From positions 1 to 64,000 of the forward strand of contig CAWDLZ010000010.1 in NCBI GenBank assembly GCA_963803265.1: 64,000 bases of DNA, given 5' to 3'. This document shows, one piece after another, positions 27,251 through 36,778 of this stretch; within the stretch, counting starts at the first letter, position 1; every line of letters starts with the position of its first letter. A program made the translations under genes and the position numbers. This stretch comes from CAIKMD01 sp963803265. Lineage in GTDB: Bacteria > Pseudomonadota > Alphaproteobacteria > ATCC43930 > CGMCC-115725. Under the pieces are notes generated by a model. That model worked only from the letters and a program-made list of their open reading frames with translations. It had not been told where the DNA came from and made no database searches.

Positions 27251-27613
27251 GTGGCCAGGATTCTGCTGGCGGAGGACGAGGCGGCGGTCCGCGAATTCGT
27301 CGTCCGCGCGCTCGGCCACAAGGGTCACGCGGTCAAGGCGGTGCCCGACGGGTTCGCGGCGCTCGCCGCGCTCGCCGCTCAATCCTTCGATCTGCTGCTC
27401 TGCGACATCGTCATGCCCGGCCTCGATGGGATCGGGCTCGCCCTGAAGGCCGGCAAGGACTATCCGGCGCTGAGGATCCTGCTGATGACCGGCTACTCCG
27501 CCGAGCGCCAGCGCGCCCATAATCTCGCGGCGCTGGCGCACCGGGTTATCGCGAAGCCCTTCACCCTCGACGAGATCTGCGCCGCCGTCGATGACGCGCT
27601 TAGCGCCGGCTAA
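27251..27613 (+). CDS. cpdR: CpdR-like single-domain response regulator
   Basis: 120-residue receiver domain starting (GTG) MARILLAEDEAAVREFVVRA. The acidic pocket is E8-D9, the phospho-acceptor is D52 in LLCDIVMPGLDG, the Thr switch is in LLMTGYS and the Lys is in VIAKPF. There is no output domain. This matches CpdR, the alphaproteobacterial adaptor that, when unphosphorylated, delivers cell-cycle proteins to ClpXP. It follows the zinc-ribbon gene by 11 bases and overlaps the end of the convergent TIGR02302 gene. Confidence 0.85.
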   Translation: MARILLAEDEAAVREFVVRALGHKGHAVKAVPDGFAALAALAAQSFDLLLCDIVMPGLDGIGLALKAGKDYPALRILLMTGYSAERQRAHNLAALAHRVIAKPFTLDEICAAVDDALSAG

Positions 27614-30021
27614 AACTCCTTGAGCAGCCGGTCGATGTAGTCGCGCTCGAGCTCGGGGCGCTGGCGCTCGCCGGCGCGGCGCCGCAGCTCGTCGAGAATC
27701 TGCTTCGCCTTGTCGAGCGCGTAGTCATTGGCGGCCTTGCCCATGCGGAGCTGGCCGCCATCGTCATAGCCGCCATTGCCCGGCGCGGTGTCGAGCAGCC
27801 GGCCGAGCGGATCGCGCGCCGCCTGATGGAGGCCGGGATTGTCCAGCGGCTCGCCGCTCGGCCCATTGCCGTAATTGTCGCCCATCATCTGGTTGGCCAT
27901 TGCGCGCGCGGCCTGTTGCAGCGCGTCGAGCGCTTCGCTCTCGGGGCCGACCGCCTGGCCGGGCTGGTTTTGCTGCAGCGCCCCGATGGCGCCGCGCATG
28001 GCGCGCTCGGCGCGGCTCAAGGATTGCGGCACCTGGCCGTCCTGCTGCGCGAGCTGCTGCATCATCTGATTGAGCGCCTGGCGCAGCGCTTCCTGCTCCT
28101 GGGCATCGCCCTGCATGCTCTGGCCGCCCTGGCCCGCGCGCGACTGGCTGAACGAGCGGTCGAGAAGCTGCTGCTGGCGCTGCATCATCTGCTGCATCTG
28201 GCTCATCATCGGGTTCTGGCCGTTCTGTCCCGGCGCGGGCCGGGCGAGGCGCAGATTTTCCATCATCTGCTGCAATTGCGCGAGGAGTTGGCGCGCCTCG
28301 TCCTTCGCGCCGGCGGCCGCGAGGTCGCGCGCGCGATCGAGCATGCTCTGAAGGTCCTGCATCGACAGCATGTGCGACGGGTCGGCCGGCGGAAGATCCT
28401 GCGGATTCTGCCGCGCCAATTGCTGGGCCAGGGCCTGCATATAGCGGTTCATCGCCTCCTGCACCTGCTGGATGAGCTTTTCGATCTCGGGATCGGGCGC
28501 GTTGCGCGCGAGCGCGTCCTGCAGCGACTGCATCGCGTTCCGCAAATTCTGCTGCTCGGCCGGCGTGCCGCCATCCTCGATCCGGAGCGCCGTGTCCCAC
28601 AGCAGGCTTTGCACCGGAGCGATCGAGGAATTGTCGCGGTCGAAGACGAGCCGCGCCTGGGCCGTGCGCAGCGCCAGGAAGACCACGATGTCGTCGGCGA
28701 AACGGTCGGGCCGCTGCGACAGATCGGAGAGCGTCTCGGCCACGACATCCTTGTCGTCGGGACGCAGCATCAGCTCCTTGCGCTGCTCGACGAGCGCCTT
28801 GGCCACGGGGTTGTGGAACACGCGCTCGGGCAGCACGGTGTCGACGATATCGCTCGTCCCGGTCTGGCCTAGCGCGTCGGTCGCCTGCAATTCGATCTCG
28901 ACCGGCAGCCCGGCCCAGAGATTGGCGGTGAGATCGAAATAGCTGGTGCTTTCAGCGTCCTTGAGATGCTGGCCCGGCAGCGGCAGATCGAGGGTCAAGG
29001 CCTCGCCCGCCGGATCGCCGGCGCGATGGATGATCGCCTTGGCGCCCTCGACGCCGTAATCGTCGCTCGCCTTGTAATCGAGCCGCAGCGCCATGCTGTC
29101 GGTATGCGAGGGCGGCCGGGTGAAGGCGATGGTCGGCGGCTGGTCCGGTATGACCGCGATCGCCCACTCGCCGAGGGTGCGGCCGTCCTGCTCGACCGCG
29201 AGCCGCTTGCCGGCGGCGATGGTCGCGCCGCTCTTGAAATTATGCTCGTCGATTCGGGTGAAATCGGTGGCATGGCCGTCGAGCTCGAGGCGCGGCGCGT
29301 CGCGCCCGCCATGCACTTGCGCCAGCACCGTGCTGCCGACGGGCACCGGCACCGCCGCGCCGCGGGGGCTCTCCGACAAAAACAGCGGCGGCAGCCCGGT
29401 GTAGTCTGGCGGCGTCACCCAGATGTCGAGGCTCGCCTGCGCCGCCGCGCCGATCGGGGCGAGGCCGGGGCTCAGCGCGCCGAGCAGGCGCTGCGACCAG
29501 TCGGGGCCGGCATCGATCGCGCCGAGCACGAGGACGAGGCCGAGCGCGGCCCGCAGCGCGTAAGGATCGCGCCGCGCGAGCCCGGCCGCGGGCGCGCCGA
29601 TCCTCAGGCGCCGCGCCGCCTCCGCCATGCGCGCAAGGTGCGCCTGCCACAGCGCCGCCGATGCGGCATCGTCGGCGTCGCTCGCGAGGCTGTCCTCGAG
29701 CGCGGTCAGCGGGCGATGGGCGAGGCCGCTCGCGGTCTCGATGCGGCGGCGCGATTCGTCGCGCCCGGGCAGGCGGAAGCGGTGCGCGGCATCGAACGCG
29801 GCGGCCGTCAGCGCCACCACGAACACGGCGAGCAAGAGCCAATGCAGCGAATTCGGGAGGCGCGCCGGGACATCGAACAACGCCAGCGCCACGAACACGC
29901 CGAGCACCCCGGTCACCGGCCACAGCGCCGGCCACAGCCGCTCCCACAAGAGGGCGAGCGCGGCCAACCCCAAGCGGTGCCGGAGCGGCGGCGGCGCGGC
30001 CGGGGTGGCGGGGTCGAGCAT
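27610..30021 (-). CDS. TIGR02302 / DUF4175 family large membrane protein
   Basis: 803-residue protein starting MLDPATPAAPPPLRHRLGLA. Three N-terminal membrane helices (VTGVLGVFVALALFDV, LHWLLLAVFVVALTAAAFDA, ALRAALGLVLVLGAIDA) are followed by an extracytoplasmic region with Ig-like parts (DIWVTPPDYTGLPPLFL, YKASDDYGVEGAKAI). The long Gln/Met-rich helical C-terminus is low complexity (QMQQMMQRQQQLLDRSFSQS). This layout is diagnostic of the alphaproteobacterial TIGR02302 family of unknown function. The reading frame runs into lysA only because of a frameshift at the lysA end; the true ATG is at 30021, 18 bases after the lysA stop. Confidence 0.9.
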   Translation of the reverse strand: MLDPATPAAPPPLRHRLGLAALALLWERLWPALWPVTGVLGVFVALALFDVPARLPNSLHWLLLAVFVVALTAAAFDAAHRFRLPGRDESRRRIETASGLAHRPLTALEDSLASDADDAASAALWQAHLARMAEAARRLRIGAPAAGLARRDPYALRAALGLVLVLGAIDAGPDWSQRLLGALSPGLAPIGAAAQASLDIWVTPPDYTGLPPLFLSESPRGAAVPVPVGSTVLAQVHGGRDAPRLELDGHATDFTRIDEHNFKSGATIAAGKRLAVEQDGRTLGEWAIAVIPDQPPTIAFTRPPSHTDSMALRLDYKASDDYGVEGAKAIIHRAGDPAGEALTLDLPLPGQHLKDAESTSYFDLTANLWAGLPVEIELQATDALGQTGTSDIVDTVLPERVFHNPVAKALVEQRKELMLRPDDKDVVAETLSDLSQRPDRFADDIVVFLALRTAQARLVFDRDNSSIAPVQSLLWDTALRIEDGGTPAEQQNLRNAMQSLQDALARNAPDPEIEKLIQQVQEAMNRYMQALAQQLARQNPQDLPPADPSHMLSMQDLQSMLDRARDLAAAGAKDEARQLLAQLQQMMENLRLARPAPGQNGQNPMMSQMQQMMQRQQQLLDRSFSQSRAGQGGQSMQGDAQEQEALRQALNQMMQQLAQQDGQVPQSLSRAERAMRGAIGALQQNQPGQAVGPESEALDALQQAARAMANQMMGDNYGNGPSGEPLDNPGLHQAARDPLGRLLDTAPGNGGYDDGGQLRMGKAANDYALDKAKQILDELRRRAGERQRPELERDYIDRLLKEF

Positions 30022-30038
30022 GTGCGGCCTCTTGCCGG

Positions 30039-31346
30039 TCAGTTGCCGATAAGCCAGGGCGGCATCTGGTCCTGCGCCAGCACCGCCTCGAAGCTCGGCC
30101 GCGGCCGGACCACGGCGAACTCCGCGCCGCGCACCAGCACTTCCGGCGCCGGCAGGCGGGTATTGTACCCCGAACCCATCGCCGCGCCATAGGCTCCCGT
30201 CGGACATCAGCGCGACCCGGTCGCCGGCTTCGAGCGGCGGCAGCAGGCGCCGCTGCGCGAAGGTATCGCCGGTCTCGCATATCGGACCGACCACGTCGGC
30301 CGGCTTCAGCCCGCGGCGCGGCGGCGGCCCGTCGAGGGGCAGGATCGCGTGGAAGGCATCGTAGAGGGCGGGACGCACCAGATCGTTCATCGCCGCGTCG
30401 AGGATGATGAAGCGGCTCGTGACGCCGTTTTTGACATAGACGACGCGCGCGACCAGCACGCCGGCATTGCCGACAAGATAGCGCCCCGGCTCGAAGGACA
30501 AAAGCGCGCCGAGATTATGGGTGAGGCGCTTGACCATCGCGGCGTAATCGGCGATCGCCGGCGGGTTCTCGTCGCGATAGCGAATGCCGAGCCCGCCGCC
30601 GAGATCGAGCCGGTCGAGCGCGATGCCGTCGGCGCGCAGCGCGCGGTACAGCTCGACGACGCGCCGGAACGCGCGCTCGAACGGCTGCAGAGTCGGTCAG
30701 TTGCGAGCCGATATGGACGGCGATGCCGACCGGCGTCACTGCCGGGCAGCGCGGCGGCGCGGGCAAGGCGGCGCGGCACATGGGCGAGGTCGATGCCGAA
30801 TTTATTTTCCTTCTTGCCGGTGGTGATCTTGGCGTGGGTGCGCGCATCGACGTCCGGGATTGACCCGGATGGCGATCGGCACGGTCTTGCCGATGCGGGC
30901 CGCGACCTCGCTCAGCGCCGCGAGCTCGGGCAGCGGATTCGACGTTGATCTGCTGCACGCTCGTGCGCCAGCGCGAAGGCGATCTCGGCCTCGGTCTTGC
31001 CGACGCCGGAGAAGACGATGCGGCTGCGCCGGGATGCCGGCCGCGAGCGCGCGGCGGAACTCGCCTTCCGAGACGACGTCGGCGCCCGCGCCGAGCCGCG
31101 CCAGCGTCGCGACACGGCGAGGTTGGAGTTGGCCTTCATCGAATAGCAGAGCGCGCCTCGGCGCCGGCGAAGGCGGCGGCGAAGCGCGGTAGCGGCGCTC
31201 GATCTGCGCGCTCGAATAGACAGTAGAACGGCGTGCCGACCGCGGCGGCGATGCGCGCCAGCGGCGACCTCCTCGGCGCAGAGCACGCCGCGCGCGATAG
31301 GCGAATCTCCGGCGCGCCGGGCGCGGCCTTGGGGGTGATCAGTCAT
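30039..31346 (-). CDS. lysA: Diaminopimelate decarboxylase, multiple frameshifts
   Basis: Reconstructed alanine-racemase-fold PLP enzyme making L-lysine from meso-diaminopimelate, about 430 residues. Blocks: GVLCAEEVA, the PLP Lys in CYSMKANSN, VFSGVGKTEAEIAFALAHE, GKKENKFGIDLAHVP, VGIAVHIGSQLTD, GGGLGIRYRDENP, LLSFEPGRYLVGNAGVL, the active-site Cys in GPICETGDTF, and GSGYNTR near the end. At least eight single-base indels (for example near 30195, 30691, 30740, 30854, 30934, 30960, 31023, 31116) spread it over three frames. It lies in the conserved argH-lptM-lysA order. Confidence 0.88.
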
Positions 31347-31354
31347 GCGGGTCG

Positions 31355-31517
31355 CTAGTTGCGCGGATAGGCTCTCGGATAGGTCTTGGGCTCGCCGGGC
31401 GGCGGAGCCGGCGCTCGGCCTTCTTGCCGCAGGCCGGCAGCGGAGGCAAGCGCCAGCAGCGCGCGAGCGCGAGAGCCGGCACGACAGCGGCGGGTGGACA
31501 GCGCGCGAAGCGGCCAT
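31355..31517 (-). CDS. lptM: LptM (YifL)-type small lipoprotein, frameshifted
   Basis: A short gene of about 54 codons between argH and lysA, the standard place for lptM. A hydrophobic Ala/Leu-rich leader runs to A-C-G-K-K, a lipobox Cys, and then AEPAPPPGEPKTYPRAYPRN, the usual Pro/Tyr-rich LptM tail. At least one indel separates leader from tail. ATG at 31517 is the best start; it probably overlapped the argH stop in the undamaged sequence. LptM helps the LPS translocon LptD mature. Confidence 0.65.
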
Positions 31518-32956
31518 CCCCGGCGCGCAGGAAGAGCGCTTTGCGCGCCCGCGGCGGCGGCGGCGGCGACATTGGCGGGCGCGGTGCCGCCGAAGCTGGT
31601 GCGGCTCGCGACCGAGCTGCTCGACGTCGAGCACCTCGGAACACGGCGGCGGTGATGCGCGGCTCGATCCTCTGCATCTCGCCGAGCGGCAGCGCGGCGA
31701 GGATCGCAGTCCTGCGCCTCGGCGCGCGCGACGATGCGCGCCGGTGACATGATGGGCCTCGCGGAACGGCAGGCCGAGCCCAGCACCAGCCAATCGGCGA
31801 GATCGGTCGCGGTGCTGAAGCCGCTGGCGGCGACGCGGCGCATGGCCTGCCGGGTCTGGCTCAGGTCGCGCGACCATGCCGGCGGTCGCGGCGAGACACA
31901 AGGTCGAGCGTGTCGGCGGCGTCGAACACCGGCGCCTTGTCCTCCTGCATGTCCTTGCGTAGGCGAGCGGCAGGCCCTTCATCACCGCGAGCAGCCCGAC
32001 GAGCGCGCCGGCGACGCGCCCAGCCTTGGCGCGCACCAGCTCGGCGGCATCGGGGTTGCGCTTTTGCGGCATGATCGAACTGCCGGTGGTGAAGGCATCG
32101 CTGAGGCGAATGAAGCGGAACGGCTCGCTCGGCCATAGCACGATCTCCTCGGCGAAGCGCGAGAGATGGGTCGCGGCGATCGCCGCCGCCGCCAGGAACT
32201 CGAGCGCGAAATCGCGGTCCGATACCGCGTCGAGCGAATTCGCGGCCGGGCGGTCGAAGCCCAATGCCTTGGCGGTGGCGACGCGGTCGATCGGGAAGGC
32301 GGTCCCGGCGAGCGCGCCGGCGCCGAGCGGCAACTCGTTGAGCCGCGCCGCGGCAATCGCGGAAGCGACCGCGGTCGCGCCCGAGCATCTCGACATAGGC
32401 CAAGAGGTGGTGCCCAAAGGTCACGGGCTGCGCCGACCTGGAGATGGGTGAAGCCCGGCATGATGGTCGCGGCGTGGCGCTCGGCCTGCGCGATCAGCGC
32501 GGCCTGGAGCAGCGCGATATCGCGGTCGAGCCCGTCGATCGCCTCGCGCACGTAGAGCCGGAAATCGGTCGCCACCTGGTCGTTGCGCGAGCGCGCGGTA
32601 TGGAGGCGCCCGGCGGCCGGACCGATCAGCTCGGCGAGCCGCGCTTCGATGTTGAGATGGATGTCCTCGTGTTCGATGCGGAACGGAAAGGTGCCGCGCT
32701 CGATCGAGCGGCGGATGGCGCCGAGACCCCGGGCAATGGCGTCGCCGTCTTTCCTTGATATGATCCGCCGCTTGACCAGCATCGCGCAGTGCGCGAGGGA
32801 GGCGGCGATGTCCTGGGCATAGAGCCGTTTGTCGATATCGAGCGAGGCATTGATGCGCTGCATGATCGCAGCCGGGCCGGCGGCGAAGCGCCCGCCCCAC
32901 GCGGCATTGACCGGCGCCTGCGCCAAAGGCGGCGCCGTGCGCCTTGCGCCGGTCAT
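31517..32956 (-). CDS. argH: Argininosuccinate lyase, multiple frameshifts
   Basis: Fumarase-superfamily enzyme cleaving argininosuccinate to arginine and fumarate. It starts MTGARRTAPPLAQAPVNAAW, then WGGRFAAGPAAIMQRINASL, EDIHLNIEARLAELIG, HTARSRNDQVATDFRLYVRE, PGFTHLQ, AQPVTFGHHLLAYVEML, the signature GSSIMPQKRNPDAAELVRAK, KDMQEDKAPVFD, and SRTSFGGTAPANV at the C-terminus. The first 180 residues and a central 150 are intact; several indels hit the rest, and the exact stop is lost, so the left end is approximate. It is divergent from tlpA with only 27 bases between start codons. Confidence 0.87.
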
Positions 32957-32983
32957 GGCTCGAGGCCAACGGGTGGATGAGCG

Positions 32984-33577
32984 ATGACAAAACGGTTGAT
33001 AGGCGCGCTCACGGTGCTTCTCGTCCTGTGCGGGGCCGGGCTCGCGGTGATCGTCTTGCGGCCCGGCAGGCCCACGCCGCTCGTGCCGCCTCCCGAAGCC
33101 AGCACCGCTGCCGCGCCCCCAATCCTCGGGCAGCTTACCGCGCTCGCGACGCCGCTTCCAGCGCCCGCGCTGGCTTTCACGACCCGTGCGGGCGCGCCCG
33201 CGTCGCTGGCCGATTTCCGCGGGCGTCCCGTGCTGGTCAATGTCTGGGCGACGTGGTGCGTGCCTTGCGTGGCCGAGATGCCGGCGCTCGACCGGCTCCA
33301 GGCCAAGCTCGGCTCGGAGCTGACCATCCTTGCCATCTCCGAGGACCGGACCGGCGCGGCCGTGGTCGATCCGTTTCTTCAGCGCACCGGGATCACGGCG
33401 CTCGGCGTCTATCTCGATCCCAAAGACGCGGCCACCACCGCCTTGGGCCTCGAAGGCTTGCCCACGAGCGTCCTCATCGGCGGCGACGGCAAAATTCTCG
33501 CCAAGCTCGAAGGCGCGGCAGCGTGGGACGATCCCGAGATGATAGCGACGCTGCGGCGCATGATCGCCGCGCGGTGA
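32984..33577 (+). CDS. TlpA-family thiol-disulfide reductase
   Basis: 197-residue protein with an N-terminal signal anchor (LIGALTVLLVLCGAGLAVIV), a Pro/Ala linker, and a thioredoxin-like domain with WCVPC (C92 and C95), cis-Pro in LEGLPTSVLIGGDG. It is a periplasmic reductase probably serving cytochrome c or copper-site maturation. It is divergent from argH, a conserved pairing in Rhodospirillales-like genomes. Confidence 0.92.
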   Translation: MTKRLIGALTVLLVLCGAGLAVIVLRPGRPTPLVPPPEASTAAAPPILGQLTALATPLPAPALAFTTRAGAPASLADFRGRPVLVNVWATWCVPCVAEMPALDRLQAKLGSELTILAISEDRTGAAVVDPFLQRTGITALGVYLDPKDAATTALGLEGLPTSVLIGGDGKILAKLEGAAAWDDPEMIATLRRMIAAR

Positions 33578-33581
33578 AGAA

Positions 33582-34244
33582 TCACGCGGTGGTCAGCGCC
33601 GCGCGCAGGAACTCGCCGCCGGCGGCAAGCCCCTCGGCGTCGATGCCATGCCCGAGGCCCGGCCGCAGCATCTCCTCGACCGGAACCCCGACCTGGACCA
33701 GCGCGGCATAGGCTTGCAGCAAGGATTCGGGCAGCACGACTTGGTCGCGGTCGCCATGGACGAGCAGGACTTTGGGGCGCGAGCGCAGCTCGGTGGCAAG
33801 CCGCTCGGGCGCGAATAGCCGGCCCGAATAGGCGACCACCGCGGCCAGCTTCTTGGCGCGCCGCAATCCGACATAAAGCGACATCATCGCGCCTTGCGAG
33901 AAGCCGACGAGCGCGAGCCGCGATTCGTCGAGCCCGCGCTCGGCCAGCGCCTCGGTGAGGTAGCGCTCGAGGATCGCGGCGGCCGTGCCGACGTCTTCCA
34001 GCACTTGCTCGCGCGACCGCCCCTGAAAGCTGAACCATTGCCGCCCGAAGGGCGCGCCCTCGCAGGGAAAGGGCGCGTCGGGCGCGACGAACTCCGCCTC
34101 GGGCAAGAGCGTAGCCCATTGCTCGGCGAGGCCGATAAGGTCGGTACCGTCGGCGCCGTAGCCGTGCAGCGCCACGACCAATTGCCTGGGTGCGCCGCCG
34201 GCGCGGGGAGGCCGGCTCGGTCCGTCGAGAACATTCGGCATCAT
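33582..34244 (-). CDS. Carboxylesterase / phospholipase family protein
   Basis: 220-residue alpha/beta hydrolase of the acyl-protein thioesterase/YpfH type. It shows LVVALHGYGADGTDLIGLAE (oxyanion), the nucleophile Ser in LVGFSQGAMMSLYV, Asp in HGDRDQVVLPE and His in GLGHGIDAEG. It is a cytoplasmic serine esterase acting on short acyl esters. It is divergent from gluQ and convergent with tlpA, with only 4 bases between stops. Confidence 0.9.
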   Translation of the reverse strand: MMPNVLDGPSRPPRAGGAPRQLVVALHGYGADGTDLIGLAEQWATLLPEAEFVAPDAPFPCEGAPFGRQWFSFQGRSREQVLEDVGTAAAILERYLTEALAERGLDESRLALVGFSQGAMMSLYVGLRRAKKLAAVVAYSGRLFAPERLATELRSRPKVLLVHGDRDQVVLPESLLQAYAALVQVGVPVEEMLRPGLGHGIDAEGLAAGGEFLRAALTTA

Positions 34245-34310
34245 CGCCCAGGGATAGACGAAGCGCCGCGCTTTGTCACGGGGGCGCCGCTCTTGCTAGG
34301 CTCGTTCGCC

Positions 34311-35174
34311 ATGATCGTCACGCGCTTCGCGCCGAGCCCGACCGGGCTCCTGCATCTCGGCCATGCCTTTTCGGCGCTCACCGGTTGGCGCGCCGCGCAC
34401 GAGACGGGGGGTCGGTTCCTGTTGCGCATCGAGGATATCGACGCCGGCCGTTGCCGCGAGGAATTCGTTGCGGCGATCCGCGACGACCTGAGCTGGCTCG
34501 GGCTCGATTGGGACGGCGCGGTGCGCCGGCAGTCCGAGCATTTCGACGACTACCGGGCGGTGCTTGAGGCGCTGCGCGCGCTTGGTGTGCTCTATCCCTG
34601 CTTTTGCAGCCGCGCCGAGATCGCGCGCGCCGCCTCCGCGCCGCAGGGCGACACGGGGCGGGTCTATCCCGGCACCTGTCGGCATTTAGGCGAGGCCGAG
34701 CGCGCGGCGCGGATCGCCGGGGGCGAAGGCTACGCGCTCCGGCTCGATGTCGCGCTTGCGTCGCTTCTCGCCGGCGCACTCGGTTGGCACGAAGACGGCA
34801 AGGGCCGCGTCGCGGCCGATCCGCGCAGCCAGGGCGATGTCGTGCTGGCGCGCAAGGATGTGCCGACGAGCTATCATTTGGCCGTCACGGTGGACGATGC
34901 CTCGCAGGGCGTGACGCTGGTGACGCGCGGCGAGGATCTTTTCGCCGCGACCGCGATCCATCGCCTGCTGCAAGCGTTGCTCGGCTTGCCCGAGCCGCGC
35001 TACCGCCATCATCCGCTGATGACCGATGCGAAGGGCAGGCGTCTTGCCAAGCGGGACGGGGCGCTCACCCTCGGAGGCTTACGCGAAGCCGGGCGGAGCC
35101 CAGGGGAAATCTTGCGCGATGCTGTGACGCCGCGCCGGATCGCTAATCCGGATTCCGCCGCAGCCCGAGGATGA
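34311..35174 (+). CDS. gluQ: Glutamyl-Q tRNA(Asp) synthetase
   Basis: 287-residue truncated GluRS that attaches Glu to the queuosine base of tRNA(Asp). It begins MIVTRFAPSPTGLLHLGHAF (HIGH motif as HLGH), then LLRIEDIDAGRC, CFCSRAEI and DTGRVYPGTCRHL (zinc site), DVVLARKDVPTSYHLAVTVD and the KMSKS equivalent LAKRDGALTL. It lacks the anticodon domain, as expected. Its end overlaps the convergent Nudix gene by 32 bases. Confidence 0.93.
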   Translation: MIVTRFAPSPTGLLHLGHAFSALTGWRAAHETGGRFLLRIEDIDAGRCREEFVAAIRDDLSWLGLDWDGAVRRQSEHFDDYRAVLEALRALGVLYPCFCSRAEIARAASAPQGDTGRVYPGTCRHLGEAERAARIAGGEGYALRLDVALASLLAGALGWHEDGKGRVAADPRSQGDVVLARKDVPTSYHLAVTVDDASQGVTLVTRGEDLFAATAIHRLLQALLGLPEPRYRHHPLMTDAKGRRLAKRDGALTLGGLREAGRSPGEILRDAVTPRRIANPDSAAARG

Positions 35175-35995
35175 GATCGAGATATTCCGGGTCGTCCACC
35201 GGCACCAGGCCGTGGCGCAGCGCGAAATCGATCAGCACCAGATTGACGTTGAACTTGAAATCGTCGCTGTCGCGCACGCTTGGCCAGGACGGTGCCGGCG
35301 TCCTCGAGGGTGAAGGCGACCAACTCGCCGTCGTTATTCCGGGGCACGAAGTCACGCGGCACCTCGAGGTCGTAGCAGAAGAGCACGTCGTCGCGCAGGC
35401 CGTGCTTGACCGCCATGCGGTAGGACACGGCGCCTACCGGAACCGCCTGGCCGGCGAGCGCCTCCGGCAGGCTCGCCTCCTCGGCGCTTTCCTTGACCAG
35501 GGTCTCGACAAGGCCGTGGGCGTAATCGATGCCGCCGGCGACGAGGTTGTCGAGCTTGTCGGGCGCGACCGCTTTCGTCGGCGAGCGCCGCCCGACCCAC
35601 AGCTTGAGCGCGCCGTCCTCGCGCACATAGCCGTTCAAATGCACGCCGTAGGCACGAACCCCGAAGAACGGAACCGCGCCGCGGTCAAGCTTGAAATGCG
35701 GCGCGGCGCCCCAAGCGGGCGCCACCGCGAAATACTCGTTGCGCCATTTTGCGACCAGCCCCTCGGAAACGAGGCTCTCGGTCACCTCGTCGATAATCGC
35801 GCTCAAGCGGTCGAATTCGCCCGCGGCGACGAGGGCCACGGCATCGGGCGCGACCGCGAAGATCGACGGGAACCGCCGCAGCGCCTCGGCGTTGTCGCGG
35901 CGCACGAAGCCGAGGCGCGCGCCGTCGTGCCGGAGGGGCACGAACCCGTCCGGGTCATAGCGATTGCAGTCGCGAAGGTGACGCAACAGGCCCAT
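35143..35995 (-). CDS. Nudix hydrolase with DUF4743 domain, one frameshift
   Basis: About 283 residues. The N-terminal DUF4743 (MGLLRHLRDCNRYDPDGFVP) is followed by a Nudix fold with the box GGIDYAHGLVETLVKESAEE. This is the thiamine-pyrophosphokinase-like Nudix group (Tnr3 N-terminal type). An extra base near 35280 shifts the frame just before the last 50 residues (DSDDFKFNVNLVLIDFALRH). Probably hydrolyses a nucleotide-type pyrophosphate; the substrate is not predictable. Confidence 0.83.
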
Positions 35996-36001
35996 GGCGC
36001 T

Positions 36002-36565
36002 TCAGCGCGCCTCGAGTTCGGTATCCCAGTAGAGAAAGTCGCGCCAGCTATGGTGCAGGTAATTGGGCGGGAAGGCGCGGCCATTGTCGCGCAGCATCTG
36101 CGTCGTCGGCTGCGTCGGCCGGTGGCGCGGAAACATCTTGGCTTCCTCGGGCAGCTGGCTGCCTTTCAAGAGATTGCAGGTCGTGCAGGCCGTGACGACG
36201 TTCTCCCAGGTCGTCCAGCCGCCGCGCGAGCGCGGCACCAAGTGATCGAAAGTGAGCTCGTGCGAGGGAAAGTCGCCGCCGCAATACTGGCACAGGAAGC
36301 GATCGCGCAGGAACACGTTGAACCGGGTGAAGGCCGGCCGGCGCGCCATCGCGATATAGGATTTCAGAGAGATGACGCTGGGCAGCCGCATCTCGAAAGA
36401 AGGGCTGCGCACCACGCGGTCGTAATGGGAGACGATCCGCACCCGGTTGAGGCAGACCGCCTTGACCGTTTCCTGCCACGACCAGACCGAAAGGGGAAAA
36501 TAGCTCAATGGCCGGAAATCGGCGTTGAGCACGAGCGCCGGGCAGTTATCGAGAGCGAGCGACAA
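36002..36565 (-). CDS. HNH endonuclease family protein
   Basis: 187-residue protein with FLCQYCGGDFPSHELTFDHL and VPRSRGGWTTWENVVTACTT, followed by CNLLKG: an HNH nuclease core with the two zinc-type CxxC pairs. It is a widely conserved stand-alone alphaproteobacterial HNH protein, not linked to a phage or a restriction system here. It lies 6 bases after the Nudix gene start in the minus direction and may be transcribed with it. Cellular role unknown. Confidence 0.88.
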   Translation of the reverse strand: MSLALDNCPALVLNADFRPLSYFPLSVWSWQETVKAVCLNRVRIVSHYDRVVRSPSFEMRLPSVISLKSYIAMARRPAFTRFNVFLRDRFLCQYCGGDFPSHELTFDHLVPRSRGGWTTWENVVTACTTCNLLKGSQLPEEAKMFPRHRPTQPTTQMLRDNGRAFPPNYLHHSWRDFLYWDTELEAR

Positions 36566-36778
36566 ACCTGCACCTCATAACGCGATCCTCTTCGAGGCTG
36601 CTCCTCCTAGCATGCGCGCAAGGCCGACGCCAGAGGGGACTAAGATACTGCGTCGTGCGCCGCGCGGCCTTCGAGACGCGAGCCCCCGGTTCGCTTCCCG
36701 GGCCGAGGAGCAGTTCTCGATGCCATGAAAGATTTTTTGCGCGGCCATGTCGAAGGCCGCGGGATAGCCCTGCGGCGA

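Noticed and set aside
20924..32956. Programmed frameshifting or true pseudogenes in nrdJ, lysA and argH
   Set aside because: Shifts are too many, in both directions and without slippery sites or stimulating structures, and all intervening codons are conserved; sequencing or assembly error is simpler.
36680..36705. tRNA T-arm (GGTTCGCTTCC with flanking C/G stem)
   Set aside because: The loop would be eight bases, lacks the TTCRA pattern, and no acceptor, D or anticodon arms can be placed around it.
36566..36778. Possible small gene between hbd and the HNH gene
   Set aside because: Short frames there are Arg-rich with no ribosome site or recognisable domain; treated as empty.
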